Shown here piece after piece: positions 27,164 through 36,729 of a stretch of DNA of 64,000 nucleotides (within the stretch, counting starts at the first letter, position 1; each line of letters begins with the position of its first letter). The DNA comes from SKPH01 sp051748565. Its GTDB lineage: Bacteria; Bacillota; Dethiobacteria; DTU022. A model generated the notes under the pieces. The model was not told the origin of the DNA, searched no databases, and saw only the letters and a list, made by a program, of their open reading frames with translations. The DNA is taken from NCBI GenBank assembly GCA_051748565.1, contig JBNJHN010000003.1:1-64000 (forward strand), written 5' to 3'. The translations under genes and the position numbers were made by a program.

Positions 27164-29074
27164 TTATTCTTTGAAAGCAATTTCAATTATATAAACCCCT
27201 GAGGAAAATTTCTTTTCCACCACCGAGCCGGTTTTCTCCAATAAATGCAAAACATGTTTATTGTCGGGCAGTATTTCAGCTTTAAAGCCGACCAGACCTT
27301 GTTTTTTTGCAATATAAGCCAGGTAAGAAAGTAGTTTAGTGCCTAAACCTTTTTGATGGTAATCGTCTCTGACGACCAAGGCAACCTGGGCAGTGAGAGT
27401 GCCTTCAATTACTGCAAATTGACCAACCCCGATCACTACTTCAGAGTCACCGTCCTCAATAGTCGCCAGGATAACCATTTCCTTTGTATAATCAATTACG
27501 ACAAAAATGTCCTGCAGCATTTCATGGGGCATATCTTTCCTTCGTGAAAGAAAGCGGTTATATTTTGTTTCATCTGAAAGTTTATAAAAGAAGTCTTTTA
27601 AAAGGGGCTCATCACTTATCTTAACCGGTCGCAGGCGAAATTCCAGCCCTGATTTTGTTGCCTTGTGCGTCTCAAGTTCAGCAGGGTATTCTCCTTTTTC
27701 TCCGGGCATAAAAGCCTGGTCCTGATAAATAAGAGATGCCTTCTTTGCTTCTTCAATCAGCCATGGTTGGAAATCAGGATGGGCGATAGAAATCAAGGCC
27801 ATTGCTCTTTCCCTGATATTTTTACCATGCAGATATGCTATCCCGAATTCTGTAACCACGTAATGAATATCACCGCGGGTTAGTGTTACACCGGCGCCTT
27901 CTTTAAGAAAAGGGACGATTCTGGATATTTTTCCGCCATCAGTAGTTGAAGGCAAGGTAAGAATGGTTTTGCCACCCGGTGCCAGAACCGCACCACGCAT
28001 GAAATCTGCCTGGCCGCCGATTCCGCTGAAAAAAAATCTGCCGAGAGATTCTGCCGTAGCCTGCCCGGTTAAATCTATTTCCAGTGCGGTATTAATTGCC
28101 ACCATGTTTTTATTCATAGAAATTGTGATGGGACTGTTTGTATAGTCAATCTGCTTAAATTCTATACTCGGATTATCATCAAGGAATCGATATGTCGCCT
28201 TACTCCCCATGCAAAAGGAGGCTACAGTTTTTCCCCGGTCGACAGTTTTTTTAGAGTTATTGACCACGCCTTTTTTCATAAGCTCCACGATTCCATCACT
28301 GAGCAATTCCGTATGGACACCTAAATTATTTTTTGATTCAAGACTGTTAAGAATTGCATTCGGCAGGCTTCCGTAACCGACCTGAATAGTATTGCCATCT
28401 TCAATTATCCGTGAAGCAAACTGGCCAATTTTTTTAACAGCATCAGAAGGCGTATCGGGAGTTTTATATTCCAGTACGGGCTCGTCATAATGCACCACGA
28501 AATCAACATCTTTGATTTTTAGGAATGTATCCCCATGAGTTCTCGGCATTTTAGAATTGAGCTGGGCAATTACCAGAGAGGCATTTTCAACTGCAGTCTT
28601 GGTAATATCAACACTGATCCCGAGGCTCAGGTATCCGTGCTTATCGGGAAGTGAGGTTTGGATAATGGCGACGTCGACAGGCACCAGCTTGCGCCGGAAT
28701 AATTCCGGAATTCCGGAAGCGAATATGGGAGTATAATCAGCAACTCCTTTGTTCACTATCTCCCTGGTATTTTCTACAATGAAGAAAGAATTATGCCTGA
28801 AGTTTTTCCTGAATTTATGATCGGCATATGGTGCAACACCTAGAGTCCAGACATGTAAAATTTCAGTGTCAAAGAAAGCTTTCGGGTTAGATTCTACGAA
28901 CTTTATCAGAGCCTGAACCAGGTACTGGGGTTCGCCACAACCGGTACCGATGTAGATCCTGTCACCGGCGTGAATATGACTGAAAATAACTTCTTCCGTG
29001 TCAAATTTTTCAGGGTATTTTTCTTTTGATTTTTCCAAATGAGCTTTCCGTTGTTGAATGTTTTCCCGATTCAT
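27164..29074 (-). CDS. acetyl-CoA hydrolase/CoA-transferase fused to a GNAT domain
   Basis: A 636-residue two-part protein. Residues about 1-450 match the acetyl-CoA hydrolase/transferase (4-hydroxybutyrate CoA-transferase) family, with a GIGGQADF motif and VTEFGIAYL near the end of that part. The C-terminal 160 residues are a GNAT acetyltransferase (QVALVVRDDYHQKGLG is the acetyl-CoA-binding loop). The fused pair is known in anaerobes, but the role of the GNAT part is not settled; self-acetylation or sensing of acetyl-CoA are guesses. It may move CoA between acetate and the aromatic or beta-oxidation acids. It is convergent with the bam operon and alone on its strand. Confidence 0.82.
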   Translation of the reverse strand: MNRENIQQRKAHLEKSKEKYPEKFDTEEVIFSHIHAGDRIYIGTGCGEPQYLVQALIKFVESNPKAFFDTEILHVWTLGVAPYADHKFRKNFRHNSFFIVENTREIVNKGVADYTPIFASGIPELFRRKLVPVDVAIIQTSLPDKHGYLSLGISVDITKTAVENASLVIAQLNSKMPRTHGDTFLKIKDVDFVVHYDEPVLEYKTPDTPSDAVKKIGQFASRIIEDGNTIQVGYGSLPNAILNSLESKNNLGVHTELLSDGIVELMKKGVVNNSKKTVDRGKTVASFCMGSKATYRFLDDNPSIEFKQIDYTNSPITISMNKNMVAINTALEIDLTGQATAESLGRFFFSGIGGQADFMRGAVLAPGGKTILTLPSTTDGGKISRIVPFLKEGAGVTLTRGDIHYVVTEFGIAYLHGKNIRERAMALISIAHPDFQPWLIEEAKKASLIYQDQAFMPGEKGEYPAELETHKATKSGLEFRLRPVKISDEPLLKDFFYKLSDETKYNRFLSRRKDMPHEMLQDIFVVIDYTKEMVILATIEDGDSEVVIGVGQFAVIEGTLTAQVALVVRDDYHQKGLGTKLLSYLAYIAKKQGLVGFKAEILPDNKHVLHLLEKTGSVVEKKFSSGVYIIEIAFKE

Positions 29075-29264
29075 TATTTCTCATTCCCTTCATTGATTGC
29101 ATGAATAATTGTTAACCAGGCAACCACTTTTATTCTATCACAAGCTAACCTTAATCATAAAACACAATTACCGATTCCGATGGCAAGCCAATAGAGGGGT
29201 TTTCAAAAATGCTGATGATCAAGTATACTGTTCCCATAGTAGATTTAGGCAAGGAGGAAAGTTT

Positions 29265-29669
29265 ATGGATAATCGGGAGGCAGATTTCTCAGAGCAGCTT
29301 AAAAAGCGATACCGGCAGGATCTTTTTCCTCAGTTATTGGGGATCAAGCTCGAATCAGTGCGAGCCGGTTATGCAAGGGTAAGTATGGAGGTTACTCCCG
29401 ATATGCAAAATTTTAACAGCGTTACTCACGGAGGGGCTATGTTTACCCTGGCAGATACCGCTTTCGGTCTTGCTTCAAACACCCGCGGAACAGCATTGGC
29501 CCTTCATATCAGTGTCAATTATGTGAAAGCGACCGTAAGCGGTGATTTCTTAACTGCGGTGGCAGAGGAGGAACATCTTACCCGTTCGACAGGAATTTAC
29601 TGTATGACCGTTTTCCGTGGCAAAGAAACAGTAGCTTTGCTGAGGGGAACCGTATTTCGTAAAAGCTGA
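29265..29669 (+). CDS. PaaI-type hotdog thioesterase
   Basis: A 134-residue hotdog-fold protein. The segment NSVTHGGAMFTLADTAFG is the PaaI active-site region, with the Asp of LADTA as the expected catalytic acid. PaaI enzymes hydrolyse aromatic (for example phenylacetyl) and other acyl-CoA thioesters to release trapped CoA. ATG at 29265 after AAGGAGGAAAG is clearly better than an upstream in-frame start that adds 52 residues. A housekeeping role beside an aryl-CoA pathway is plausible. Confidence 0.83.
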   Translation: MDNREADFSEQLKKRYRQDLFPQLLGIKLESVRAGYARVSMEVTPDMQNFNSVTHGGAMFTLADTAFGLASNTRGTALALHISVNYVKATVSGDFLTAVAEEEHLTRSTGIYCMTVFRGKETVALLRGTVFRKS

Positions 29670-29705
29670 TCAAATACATTTCATCATTGTTGAAAGGGGT
29701 GTGTT

Positions 29706-30251
29706 TTGCCAGTGATCATGGAATTGAATGGGAAAAAACCGCAGGTAGCGGCGGGTGCCTTTATCGCGCCGACTGCAGCGTTGATTGGTGATGTGGTGGT
29801 AGAGGAGGGAGCCAGTATCTGGTTTGGGGCAGTTCTGAGGGGGGATTTTGGGCGGATATTTGTAGGGAAAAATACCAGTATTCAGGACAATGTAGTTGTG
29901 CACACAATGGTTGATGGAGAGACGATAATCGGCGATGACGTCACTGTGGCTCACGGTTCAGTATTGCATAACTGCACGGTTCGCCATGGTGCAATCATCG
30001 GGTTGAACGCAGTGCTGCTGGATTTTTGTGAAATCGGTGAGAAAGCAATGGTTGCAGCAGGCAGTGTGGTAACTGCCAATATGAAGATACCTGCAAAACA
30101 TCTGGCCGCAGGTGCCCCGGCGATAATAAAAAAAAAGATTGCCGGCGCATCCTTAATTTGGGTAGACTCCAGCGCTGCTCATTACAGGGAGATGGCTAAT
30201 AGTTACCTGGAGCAGGGGATTGGGCGGGCTGACAGTTTGCTTTCTGATTGA
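29706..30251 (+). CDS. gamma-carbonic-anhydrase-like hexapeptide-repeat protein
   Basis: A 181-residue left-handed beta-helix protein with repeated hexapeptides (AALIGDVVVEEG, TIIGDDVTVAHG). The metal-binding His region VVVHTM, VAHGSVLHN is present, as in PaaY/CaiE/YrdA-type proteins. PaaY has been linked to thioesterase and carbonic anhydrase activity. Start candidates are TTG (29706), GTG (29712) and ATG (29718), all within reach of AAAGGGGTG. Next to a PaaI-type thioesterase it forms a pair seen near CoA-ester pathways; the exact reaction is open. Confidence 0.8.
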   Translation: MPVIMELNGKKPQVAAGAFIAPTAALIGDVVVEEGASIWFGAVLRGDFGRIFVGKNTSIQDNVVVHTMVDGETIIGDDVTVAHGSVLHNCTVRHGAIIGLNAVLLDFCEIGEKAMVAAGSVVTANMKIPAKHLAAGAPAIIKKKIAGASLIWVDSSAAHYREMANSYLEQGIGRADSLLSD

Positions 30252-30490
30252 TAATAAGCTTTTTTCGGATATTTATTATAATTTTATTATTTAAAGAGAA
30301 TATAACTTTTTCAAAATGGTTCAACCTTATTACATATGATATTATAAAACGTAGGTTAAATAGATATCTAAAATGGATAACCGACCAGAATCAATTGCAT
30401 TTGGAGAGGTTTTTCAGCTGCTTTGACGAATTAACGATCGCAAAACGGCAAGTAAACCTTTTCAATATATATGAAAGGAAGTGTTTAAAT

Positions 30491-30913
30491 ATGGACAAAC
30501 TGATGCTTGCAACAGATGGTTCAAAGCACTCAATGAAAACGATTGATCAGTCAATTAAACTGGCTTCTAAACTGGGAGCCGAGGTAACAATCCTGTATAT
30601 TATTGAAGGTAATCCCCAGATCGGTTATGATCTGTTCGCCGCCTATAAAAAAACCGAAGCCGAGTTAGAGAATACTGCGAAAAAAGTTTTGGAGAAATCG
30701 GCACAGCCCTTTATAGACAAAGGGATCTCGGTTAAAACAAGACTTGAAAAGGGACACCCGGCAGATATTATATGTGAAATCGCTGAGAAAGAAAAATTTA
30801 ATTACGTTATTCTTGGAAGCAGGGGCCTGGGCGGAATTAAAGAAATGCTGCTTGGGAGTGTCAGTAATGCCGTCGCCAATTGCATCAAAACAAACATAAT
30901 AATTATTAAATAA
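30491..30913 (+). CDS. universal stress protein UspA
   Basis: A 140-residue UspA-family protein with the N-terminal LMLATDGSKHS and the C-terminal ATP-binding pattern GSRGLGG...GSVS (G-2x-G-9x-G-S). ATG at 30491 with AAAGGAAG is used; the frame runs back 81 codons without a supporting start. These proteins are cytosolic and often bind ATP under starvation or stress. It is followed by a strong inverted repeat shared with the convergent thiolase-like gene. Confidence 0.85.
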   Translation: MDKLMLATDGSKHSMKTIDQSIKLASKLGAEVTILYIIEGNPQIGYDLFAAYKKTEAELENTAKKVLEKSAQPFIDKGISVKTRLEKGHPADIICEIAEKEKFNYVILGSRGLGGIKEMLLGSVSNAVANCIKTNIIIIK

Positions 30914-30985
30914 TTCTTTAAAGCTTTATCCTGGCTCTCAAAATTTCGGCGCAAAAGTACCAGTTTAGCTCCGCTCACAAAAATT

Positions 30986-31034
30986 ATTACCAGGTCCAAA
31001 TAATCTTCGATAGCTTCGATTCGGACCTGGTAAT
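30986..31034. terminator. bidirectional terminator between UspA and thiolase-like genes
   Basis: ATTACCAGGTCC pairs perfectly with GGACCTGGTAAT across a 25-base loop, flanked by AAATT on the left and TTTTAAT on the right, so it can stop transcription from both converging genes. Confidence 0.65.
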
Positions 31035-31059
31035 TTTAATATAATTAAGAAGCTGCCTC

Positions 31060-32256
31060 TTAAACAGAAACTTTCACAATCAGGGCTGCTCCGGTATCGC
31101 CGGCAGCACAACCGGAGAACATACCGTAACCCCCGCCTAAAAGAACAAGTTCTTCAATCATTTCAACAATACAGCGACCGACGGTCGGTCCTTGGGGATG
31201 GCCAAAGATTATCGGGCTTCCATAATTGTTGAAGCTCATCACGTCGATTCCCAATTCGTTGGCCATATAGATATCATTGGCGGCAAATGGATTATGGGTT
31301 TTTATGGTTTTAATATCTTTTATATCTAAACCGGCTTTTTCCAAAGCCATCCTGGCTGCAGGAACAGGGGCCATGGACATGTGTGCTTTCGGGGCCCGGC
31401 TGTAACCGTAGGAAATTACCTGGATCTCAATATTTTTGTCTGCGCTGTATTCCGAGGCTTTCTCTTTGCTGGTAACTATGATGCCGCAGTTACCATCTGC
31501 CGGGTGTGTTTGTGAGCCAAAAGTGTGCACTCCGTCGGGGATTACAGGTTTGAGCCTGGCCAACCCTTCTTTTGTGGTTGGAGTAATACCTTCATCAGTT
31601 TCAAGAGTCCCCATTTCTTTTCTGCTTATCTTGAACTCAACTGGGAACATGTAGCTCTTTTGGAATTCGCGGTCGTTTTTAACCCCATCCATATACTGCT
31701 CGTAACGTTTTAGGGCCACCTCGTCACACTGCTCACGGCTGATGTTGCCGGCCTTCTTTACCACATTCTCAGCCGTCTGAATCATTGCGACTCCTCCCCA
31801 GGGATCGCTGCCGAAATGATCCATAACCCAATCTTCAGAGATAACCTGTCCTCCGGGGCCGGCTGGATTGGGCCAAATCGTGTGTGGGCCGTTAGAGGTT
31901 CGGTCTGTCATCAGGCAAAAAGCATTTTCATAATTGCCGGCTTCAATACTTATGGCAGCCATATTAACGCAGGTGGTTGAAGTTGAGCATGCCTGAGATA
32001 TATGAACTGCCGCTATCTTCTCAGCTCCCATCATGGCAGCTGCCCATGGTGATGCATAAAAGGTGCAGGGTTGCCCGATTGTCTTTCCAAACACCAGGTA
32101 ATCAAAATCCCCTGGGTCGATTTTTTTCTCAGCAAGCCATCTTTTTGCCGTTGCTGCCCCCAATTCGATAGAATTTTCATTGGCCAGGCTGCCCTGCCAT
32201 CTGGAAAAAGGTGAACTGAAATAACCACGGTACGGGATGAATGCTTTTGTGTACAT
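31060..32256 (-). CDS. thiolase-superfamily protein (lipid-transfer type)
   Basis: A 398-residue thiolase-fold protein. The nucleophile region is ISQACSTSTTC, the middle motif HNPFAAND replaces the usual NEAFA, GHPQGPTVGR replaces GHPxGATG, and GCAAGDTG gives the late Cys. Catalytic residues are therefore all present but in an unusual dress, suggesting a 3-oxoacyl-CoA thiolase with a non-standard substrate. ATG after ACAGGAGGC. It stands alone on the minus strand opposite uspA. Which pathway it serves is not clear. Confidence 0.75.
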   Translation of the reverse strand: MYTKAFIPYRGYFSSPFSRWQGSLANENSIELGAATAKRWLAEKKIDPGDFDYLVFGKTIGQPCTFYASPWAAAMMGAEKIAAVHISQACSTSTTCVNMAAISIEAGNYENAFCLMTDRTSNGPHTIWPNPAGPGGQVISEDWVMDHFGSDPWGGVAMIQTAENVVKKAGNISREQCDEVALKRYEQYMDGVKNDREFQKSYMFPVEFKISRKEMGTLETDEGITPTTKEGLARLKPVIPDGVHTFGSQTHPADGNCGIIVTSKEKASEYSADKNIEIQVISYGYSRAPKAHMSMAPVPAARMALEKAGLDIKDIKTIKTHNPFAANDIYMANELGIDVMSFNNYGSPIIFGHPQGPTVGRCIVEMIEELVLLGGGYGMFSGCAAGDTGAALIVKVSV

Positions 32257-32747
32257 CTTCTTGCCTCCTGTTATTATTTATAAGGGCTTGACAATATTTT
32301 TCGACATTACCCGAATTATTCCTGCCTGGCTTAAAAAGAACTGTTTTTGAATAGGCCGTTTTCATCAAGTAAGGGTATATATGCTTCATTTTAATTTATT
32401 TTAAAAGAATTATATAAAGTTAATTTTAATTATGCATAATTACTTATTATATTTAAATTTATAGTAATATTGTGCAATAAATATGAACGTTCTATCGAAA
32501 TGATGAAAAAATACAAAAGTGGACTTGATTAGAAAAATAATTTGTGTTAAACTGAATTAATTTATTATTGCAATCTTTCCTGTTTTTCCAAAATATATTT
32601 GATTTAAAAATGTTAGTTTGAAGGGTATTTACTCAATTACTTAGGAGAAAGAAGGTGTTATAAAAAAATATTGATGGAAGCAAGGATAGGAAATGCAAGC
32701 TGTCTCAGGTAGTACTAAACTTACATTTGTAGAAGGAGGGTCAAGTA
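32257..32747. other. 491-base AT-rich intergenic region
   Basis: This separates the divergent thiolase-like gene from the TRAP operon. A candidate promoter is listed separately. No reading frame, repeat or structured RNA was recognised in the rest. Confidence 0.45.
32525..32553 (+). promoter_or_regulatory. candidate promoter of the TRAP operon
   Basis: TTGATT and TAAACT separated by 17 bases, with an AT-rich surround, about 195 bases before dctP. It fits a sigma-A promoter; the long leader after it holds no recognised element. Confidence 0.4.
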
Positions 32748-33878
32748 ATGAAAACAAAGCTTTTATTGCTGTTGCTTATATTTGCGTTAGTTCTGGTGCC
32801 AGTAATTAGCGGTTGTGCACCGGCGGATGAGCCGGCACCGGATCCGGAACCGGATCCGAACGGAGAGCCGGATGAAGAGCCGGAAGAGGATGCCCAGAGT
32901 TTCACCCTGCAATTTGCCACTTTTTGGCCAGGTGTAGACTTTCAGGTAGAAGAAGGGCACAAGGGTTGGGCTAAAGAAATCTCAGACCGTGTAGCTGCTG
33001 AGACTCCGCACTCAGTTGAATTTGAATGGCATTACGCCGGTGCTCTCCTTGCGGCGACAGAAATTTATACCGGGGTGGCACAAGGGGCTGCAGACCTGGG
33101 GTCAACCTGTCCAATTTATACTGCAGGTGTATTCCCGGTATCGCAGGCGTTCGAGCTGCCTGGCTTTAACAATGACAATGCCCTGGTTGCCTCGGTGACT
33201 ATACATGAGGCCTGGAAACAGTCCGAATTATTGCAGGAAGAATTCAAAGATGTAAAGATCATGCACTTTTGGGCAACCGGTCCCGGTGATTTTATGACCA
33301 ACACCCGGATTGAAACTATGGAAGACCTCGCCGGGCTGGAACTAAGAGCTCTTGCCGGTTCAGGTTCTGCACTTGCTCTGATGGGTGGAGTACCTGTAGC
33401 TTTCCCCATGGGTCAATCTTATGAAAATATCGAAACCGGGGTTGTTGATGGTCTGATAGCCCCAACAGATACGTTACAAGGTTTCAGGCTTGCTGAGGTG
33501 ACCCAGTATATTACGAAGACCCCATTCATCTACAATATCCTTTTTATGAAAGTGATGAATTGGGACACCTGGAATTCCTTACCACCTTCGGTACAGCAAA
33601 TCTTTGACGAGGTAAATGAGAAGTACGTCATTGAGTATGGCAAATTAAGAACTGACTACACCCTGATCGGTGAGCAATTTGGGGTTGAGGAGTTCGGGAT
33701 GGAAGTAATCGAGCTTGCCCCGGATGAGTATCAGCGCTGGGTTGAGACTTCCATGCCAGTTGTGGATCAGTGGATCGAAGCAACCGATGACTTGGGGTTG
33801 CCCGGCCAGGAAATTGTGGACATGGTCCGCGAATTTGACGCCCGATACTCGGCAGAGCACGGCAGCTACGGCAATTAA
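32748..33878 (+). CDS. dctP: TRAP transporter substrate-binding lipoprotein DctP
   Basis: A 376-residue extracytoplasmic solute receptor. Residues 1-22 are a lipoprotein signal peptide with lipobox VISG-Cys23. A Pro/Asp/Glu-rich linker (about 24-47) leads to the DctP fold. TRAP receptors bind organic acids, including aromatic and dicarboxylic acids, and pass them to DctQM. The start ATG has GAAGGAGGG. Its location between thiolase-like genes and a regulatory pair suggests uptake of a carboxylic acid used by this locus; the ligand cannot be named. Confidence 0.88.
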   Translation: MKTKLLLLLLIFALVLVPVISGCAPADEPAPDPEPDPNGEPDEEPEEDAQSFTLQFATFWPGVDFQVEEGHKGWAKEISDRVAAETPHSVEFEWHYAGALLAATEIYTGVAQGAADLGSTCPIYTAGVFPVSQAFELPGFNNDNALVASVTIHEAWKQSELLQEEFKDVKIMHFWATGPGDFMTNTRIETMEDLAGLELRALAGSGSALALMGGVPVAFPMGQSYENIETGVVDGLIAPTDTLQGFRLAEVTQYITKTPFIYNILFMKVMNWDTWNSLPPSVQQIFDEVNEKYVIEYGKLRTDYTLIGEQFGVEEFGMEVIELAPDEYQRWVETSMPVVDQWIEATDDLGLPGQEIVDMVREFDARYSAEHGSYGN

Positions 33879-33991
33879 GTTCGCTGTTCAAAAATCAAAT
33901 CGTTTGATTTTGCTTAAGATATAAGTCAAATTGGTGGAGGGGGCTTCCACCATCCCGGAGTATTTTTCCGGCGAGGTGGGCGCCCTCTCTG

Positions 33992-34540
33992 ATGAAAACA
34001 GAAGACACGAATACGGCAATGACAGGGGGTCGGATTTACTTGGTAAAATTATTTGAACGATTTGTGCAGGGCCTGACCTGGCGTACAGCGCAGGTAGCCC
34101 AAATTGCCTTATTTATTTCAATGGCTATAATTATGACCAATATACTTATGCGGATTCCATGGCAGCCTTTACCCGGCACAGTGGAGATCGTGGAGATGAC
34201 TGGAGCCGTGCTTTTAGCATTAGGTGTGGCTTATACAGCAATTATGAAAGGCCATATCATGGTCGGGGTGCTGGTAGAGCGTTTTTCAGCACGCGTTCAG
34301 GCCGCCATAGAAATATTTGTAAGCATTTTATCACTTATTTTTACCTATCTTCTTGCCCGCGAGATCTTAATTTTTGCTATCAGCAGTATGCAGAGGGGCT
34401 ACACGACCGGACATCTTTATGTGCCCATAGCACCTGCGATCTTTGTTGTTGCTTTTGGATTTATTATGCTGGCACTCGTGTTAATCCTGGATCTGCTAAA
34501 GGCAGTAATGCTCATTACGAAAAGGAGTGAAAGCGGATGA
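33992..34540 (+). CDS. dctQ: TRAP transporter small permease DctQ
   Basis: A 182-residue membrane protein with four predicted helices (for example AQIALFISMAIIMTNI and IFVVAFGFIMLALVLIL). The arrangement and size fit DctQ. The start at 33992 is uncertain; an internal ATG at 34019 is possible. It overlaps dctM by four bases (ATGA), the classic coupled arrangement, and lies 113 bases after dctP. Confidence 0.85.
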   Translation: MKTEDTNTAMTGGRIYLVKLFERFVQGLTWRTAQVAQIALFISMAIIMTNILMRIPWQPLPGTVEIVEMTGAVLLALGVAYTAIMKGHIMVGVLVERFSARVQAAIEIFVSILSLIFTYLLAREILIFAISSMQRGYTTGHLYVPIAPAIFVVAFGFIMLALVLILDLLKAVMLITKRSESG

Positions 34541-35844
34541 CCCCAATTCAAATTGGCCTGCTATCTATTGTAATAATATTCATCCTTCTCTTTTTACGAA
34601 TGCCTGTGGCTTATGTAATGCTCGTTGTGGGGATGTCCGGTTTTGCAATTATTAGAACACCAGCGGCGATGTTCTCAATTTCTGCGCAGACTATATATAA
34701 TACTTTTGCCTCTTATTCCCTTATTGTTGTACCCTTGTTTGTCTGGATGGGTTTTATAGCTTTCTATTCCGGTATAAGTTCGCGGATTTATGATGCCGCC
34801 TATAAGGTTATGGGCAGTATGAAAGCGGGCCTTGCCCTGGCTACTATTGGTGCCTGTACTGCATTTGGCGCCATCTGCGGCTCAACCACAGCAACCGCTG
34901 CAACAATGAGCGCTGTAGCCCTTCCGGAAATGAAAAAATATAATTACAACCGCTCACTATCAACAGCCACGGTTGCTTCGGCATCAATTCTGGGTGTTAT
35001 GATCCCACCCAGCGTAATTTTTATTCTTTACGGAATTTCTGCCCAGCAATCGATCAGACAACTATTTTTGGCCGGAATTTTCCCCGGAATCTTATTAATG
35101 CTTCTCTTCATGCTGGCTGCTTACCTCCAGGCTTTACATAATCCAAAACTGGCTCCTCCGGGACCGCAGGTGCCGTGGGCTGAGAAGATAAGGGCGATGA
35201 TGAGTGGAGGAGTTGAGGTTCTTATTATCTTTATTGCAGTAATGGGGGGGCTTTTTGCCGGAATATTTACCCCTTCTGAGGCCGGGGCGGTAGGTGCCTT
35301 TGCCACACTTGTCGTTGCCCTGGTCAGGCGCCAGCTGAAATGGCAGGGTTTTCTTGATTCTCTGAGAGACTCGGTGCGTGTATCGGCGATGATCATGTTT
35401 TTGGTTGCTGCAGCGGCAATCTATGGCCGTTTTTTGGCTGTGACAGGATTACCTGGAGGTCTTGCTCAATGGGCTGTAGCGCTACCTTTACCCCCTGTAG
35501 CCATTATGGCGATCATATTGTTCATTTATCTGATTCTCGGATTTTTTGTAGATGCCCTGGCGCTGATTTTACTGACGGTGCCAATTTTTTATCCGGTTGC
35601 AGTCGAGCTAGGTTTTGATCCGATCTGGTTTGGAGTTATAATTGTATTGGCTCTTGGGATGGGTTGTATAACACCACCGGTAGGGGCCAATGTTTATGTT
35701 GTAGCCGGTGTGGATCGGGAAACCCCGGTGATGGAAATTTTCCGGGGCGTGGGATGGTATTTATTAGCTATTATTCTTTGCACCGTTATCCTGATAATAT
35801 TCCCGGAAATTGCAACTTTCTTACCCCGAATGGTATTTAATTGA
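34537..35844 (+). CDS. dctM: TRAP transporter large permease DctM
   Basis: A 435-residue protein with about a dozen membrane helices. The GAICGSTTATAATMSAVALPEM and ASILGVMIPPS segments match conserved DctM regions. DctM forms the sodium- or proton-coupled channel for the solute delivered by DctP. It completes a dctPQM operon that ends at a terminator (35931-35962). Confidence 0.9.
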   Translation: MTPIQIGLLSIVIIFILLFLRMPVAYVMLVVGMSGFAIIRTPAAMFSISAQTIYNTFASYSLIVVPLFVWMGFIAFYSGISSRIYDAAYKVMGSMKAGLALATIGACTAFGAICGSTTATAATMSAVALPEMKKYNYNRSLSTATVASASILGVMIPPSVIFILYGISAQQSIRQLFLAGIFPGILLMLLFMLAAYLQALHNPKLAPPGPQVPWAEKIRAMMSGGVEVLIIFIAVMGGLFAGIFTPSEAGAVGAFATLVVALVRRQLKWQGFLDSLRDSVRVSAMIMFLVAAAAIYGRFLAVTGLPGGLAQWAVALPLPPVAIMAIILFIYLILGFFVDALALILLTVPIFYPVAVELGFDPIWFGVIIVLALGMGCITPPVGANVYVVAGVDRETPVMEIFRGVGWYLLAIILCTVILIIFPEIATFLPRMVFN

Positions 35845-35930
35845 GAATAGGAAATCTATAAAACAGAGTTGCTATAAGATTTATAATTAATAAAGCAAAT
35901 TAAATTTAATTTATATGATTAAAAATATTC

Positions 35931-35962
35931 ACAAGCCGGTTTAAATCCCGGCTTGTTTTTTT
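35931..35962 (+). terminator. rho-independent terminator after dctM
   Basis: ACAAGCCGG pairs with CCGGCTTGT across an 8-base loop and runs into seven T residues. It ends the TRAP operon. Confidence 0.8.
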
Positions 35963-35977
35963 CTATCCGCCAAAAAC

Positions 35978-36694
35978 CTAATGGCCAATTTTGTCGTTGT
36001 CGGCATTTTCAATTATAAATAAGCTATCTGCCCTGTTCCGGCTAAGTTTCATAGCCAGGGATATAGCCTGGGTTCTGTTTTTCACCTGTAGTTTCTGATA
36101 AATGTTGCGCAGGTGGGTCTTTACCGTGTCGACTGCCAGATTTGTGGCTGAGGAGATTTCTTTATTTGTTAAACCCTTAACCAGCTGCCTGAGGATTTCC
36201 TGCTCTCTTGGTGTGAGTTCTACCCGCTTTTCTTCTTTTTCCAGAGGCTTTATTTCGGTAAGTTTTTTACTCAGGCGGGTATAATCGTTTACTATCTGGC
36301 GAAAAACAGATTGATCGATAATGGTTTCTCCATTATGAACTCTTTTAATTGTATCGATCAGGTTTTGTCTGCTAACATGTTTGAGAATATAGCCGGATGC
36401 CCCGCTTTGAAGGGCCAGACGGATTGATTCCGTATCTTCAAAGATAGTTAAAAAAATTATTTTTATCTCCGGTTTTTGGGCCAGGATTTGCTTCGCTGTT
36501 TCTATACCGTTTACGCCTTCCATTTTAATATCCATGAGAATGACATCGGGTGCAACCTCATGCGCTTTAGCTATAGCTTCTTCACTGTTTCCGCAGCTGC
36601 CGGCGATGGAGATACCTTCACAGTTTTCAAGCATATTCGACAATCCTTCCCGGACCATGGGGTGATCATCAACAATGAGGATTTTAATAGTCAA
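35978..36694 (-). CDS. NarL/LuxR-type response regulator
   Basis: A 238-residue regulator. The receiver domain has acidic Asp9/Asp10, phospho-acceptor Asp55 (VILMDIKM) and LKH at the Lys position. The C-terminal LuxR helix-turn-helix has LTPREQEIL, NKEIS and VKTHLRNIYQKL. TTG at 36694, eight bases after GGAAGGAG, is preferred; the frame upstream extends 32 codons into the kinase gene. It lies 35 bases after the kinase gene on the same strand, forming a two-component operon. Aromatic-pathway control is suggested by position and by analogy with BamVW of Geobacter; no direct evidence for targets. Confidence 0.88.
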   Translation of the reverse strand: MTIKILIVDDHPMVREGLSNMLENCEGISIAGSCGNSEEAIAKAHEVAPDVILMDIKMEGVNGIETAKQILAQKPEIKIIFLTIFEDTESIRLALQSGASGYILKHVSRQNLIDTIKRVHNGETIIDQSVFRQIVNDYTRLSKKLTEIKPLEKEEKRVELTPREQEILRQLVKGLTNKEISSATNLAVDTVKTHLRNIYQKLQVKNRTQAISLAMKLSRNRADSLFIIENADNDKIGH

Positions 36695-36729
36695 TTCAAG
36701 AACTCCTTCCCGAGCTTCCCGAGTGAAAC

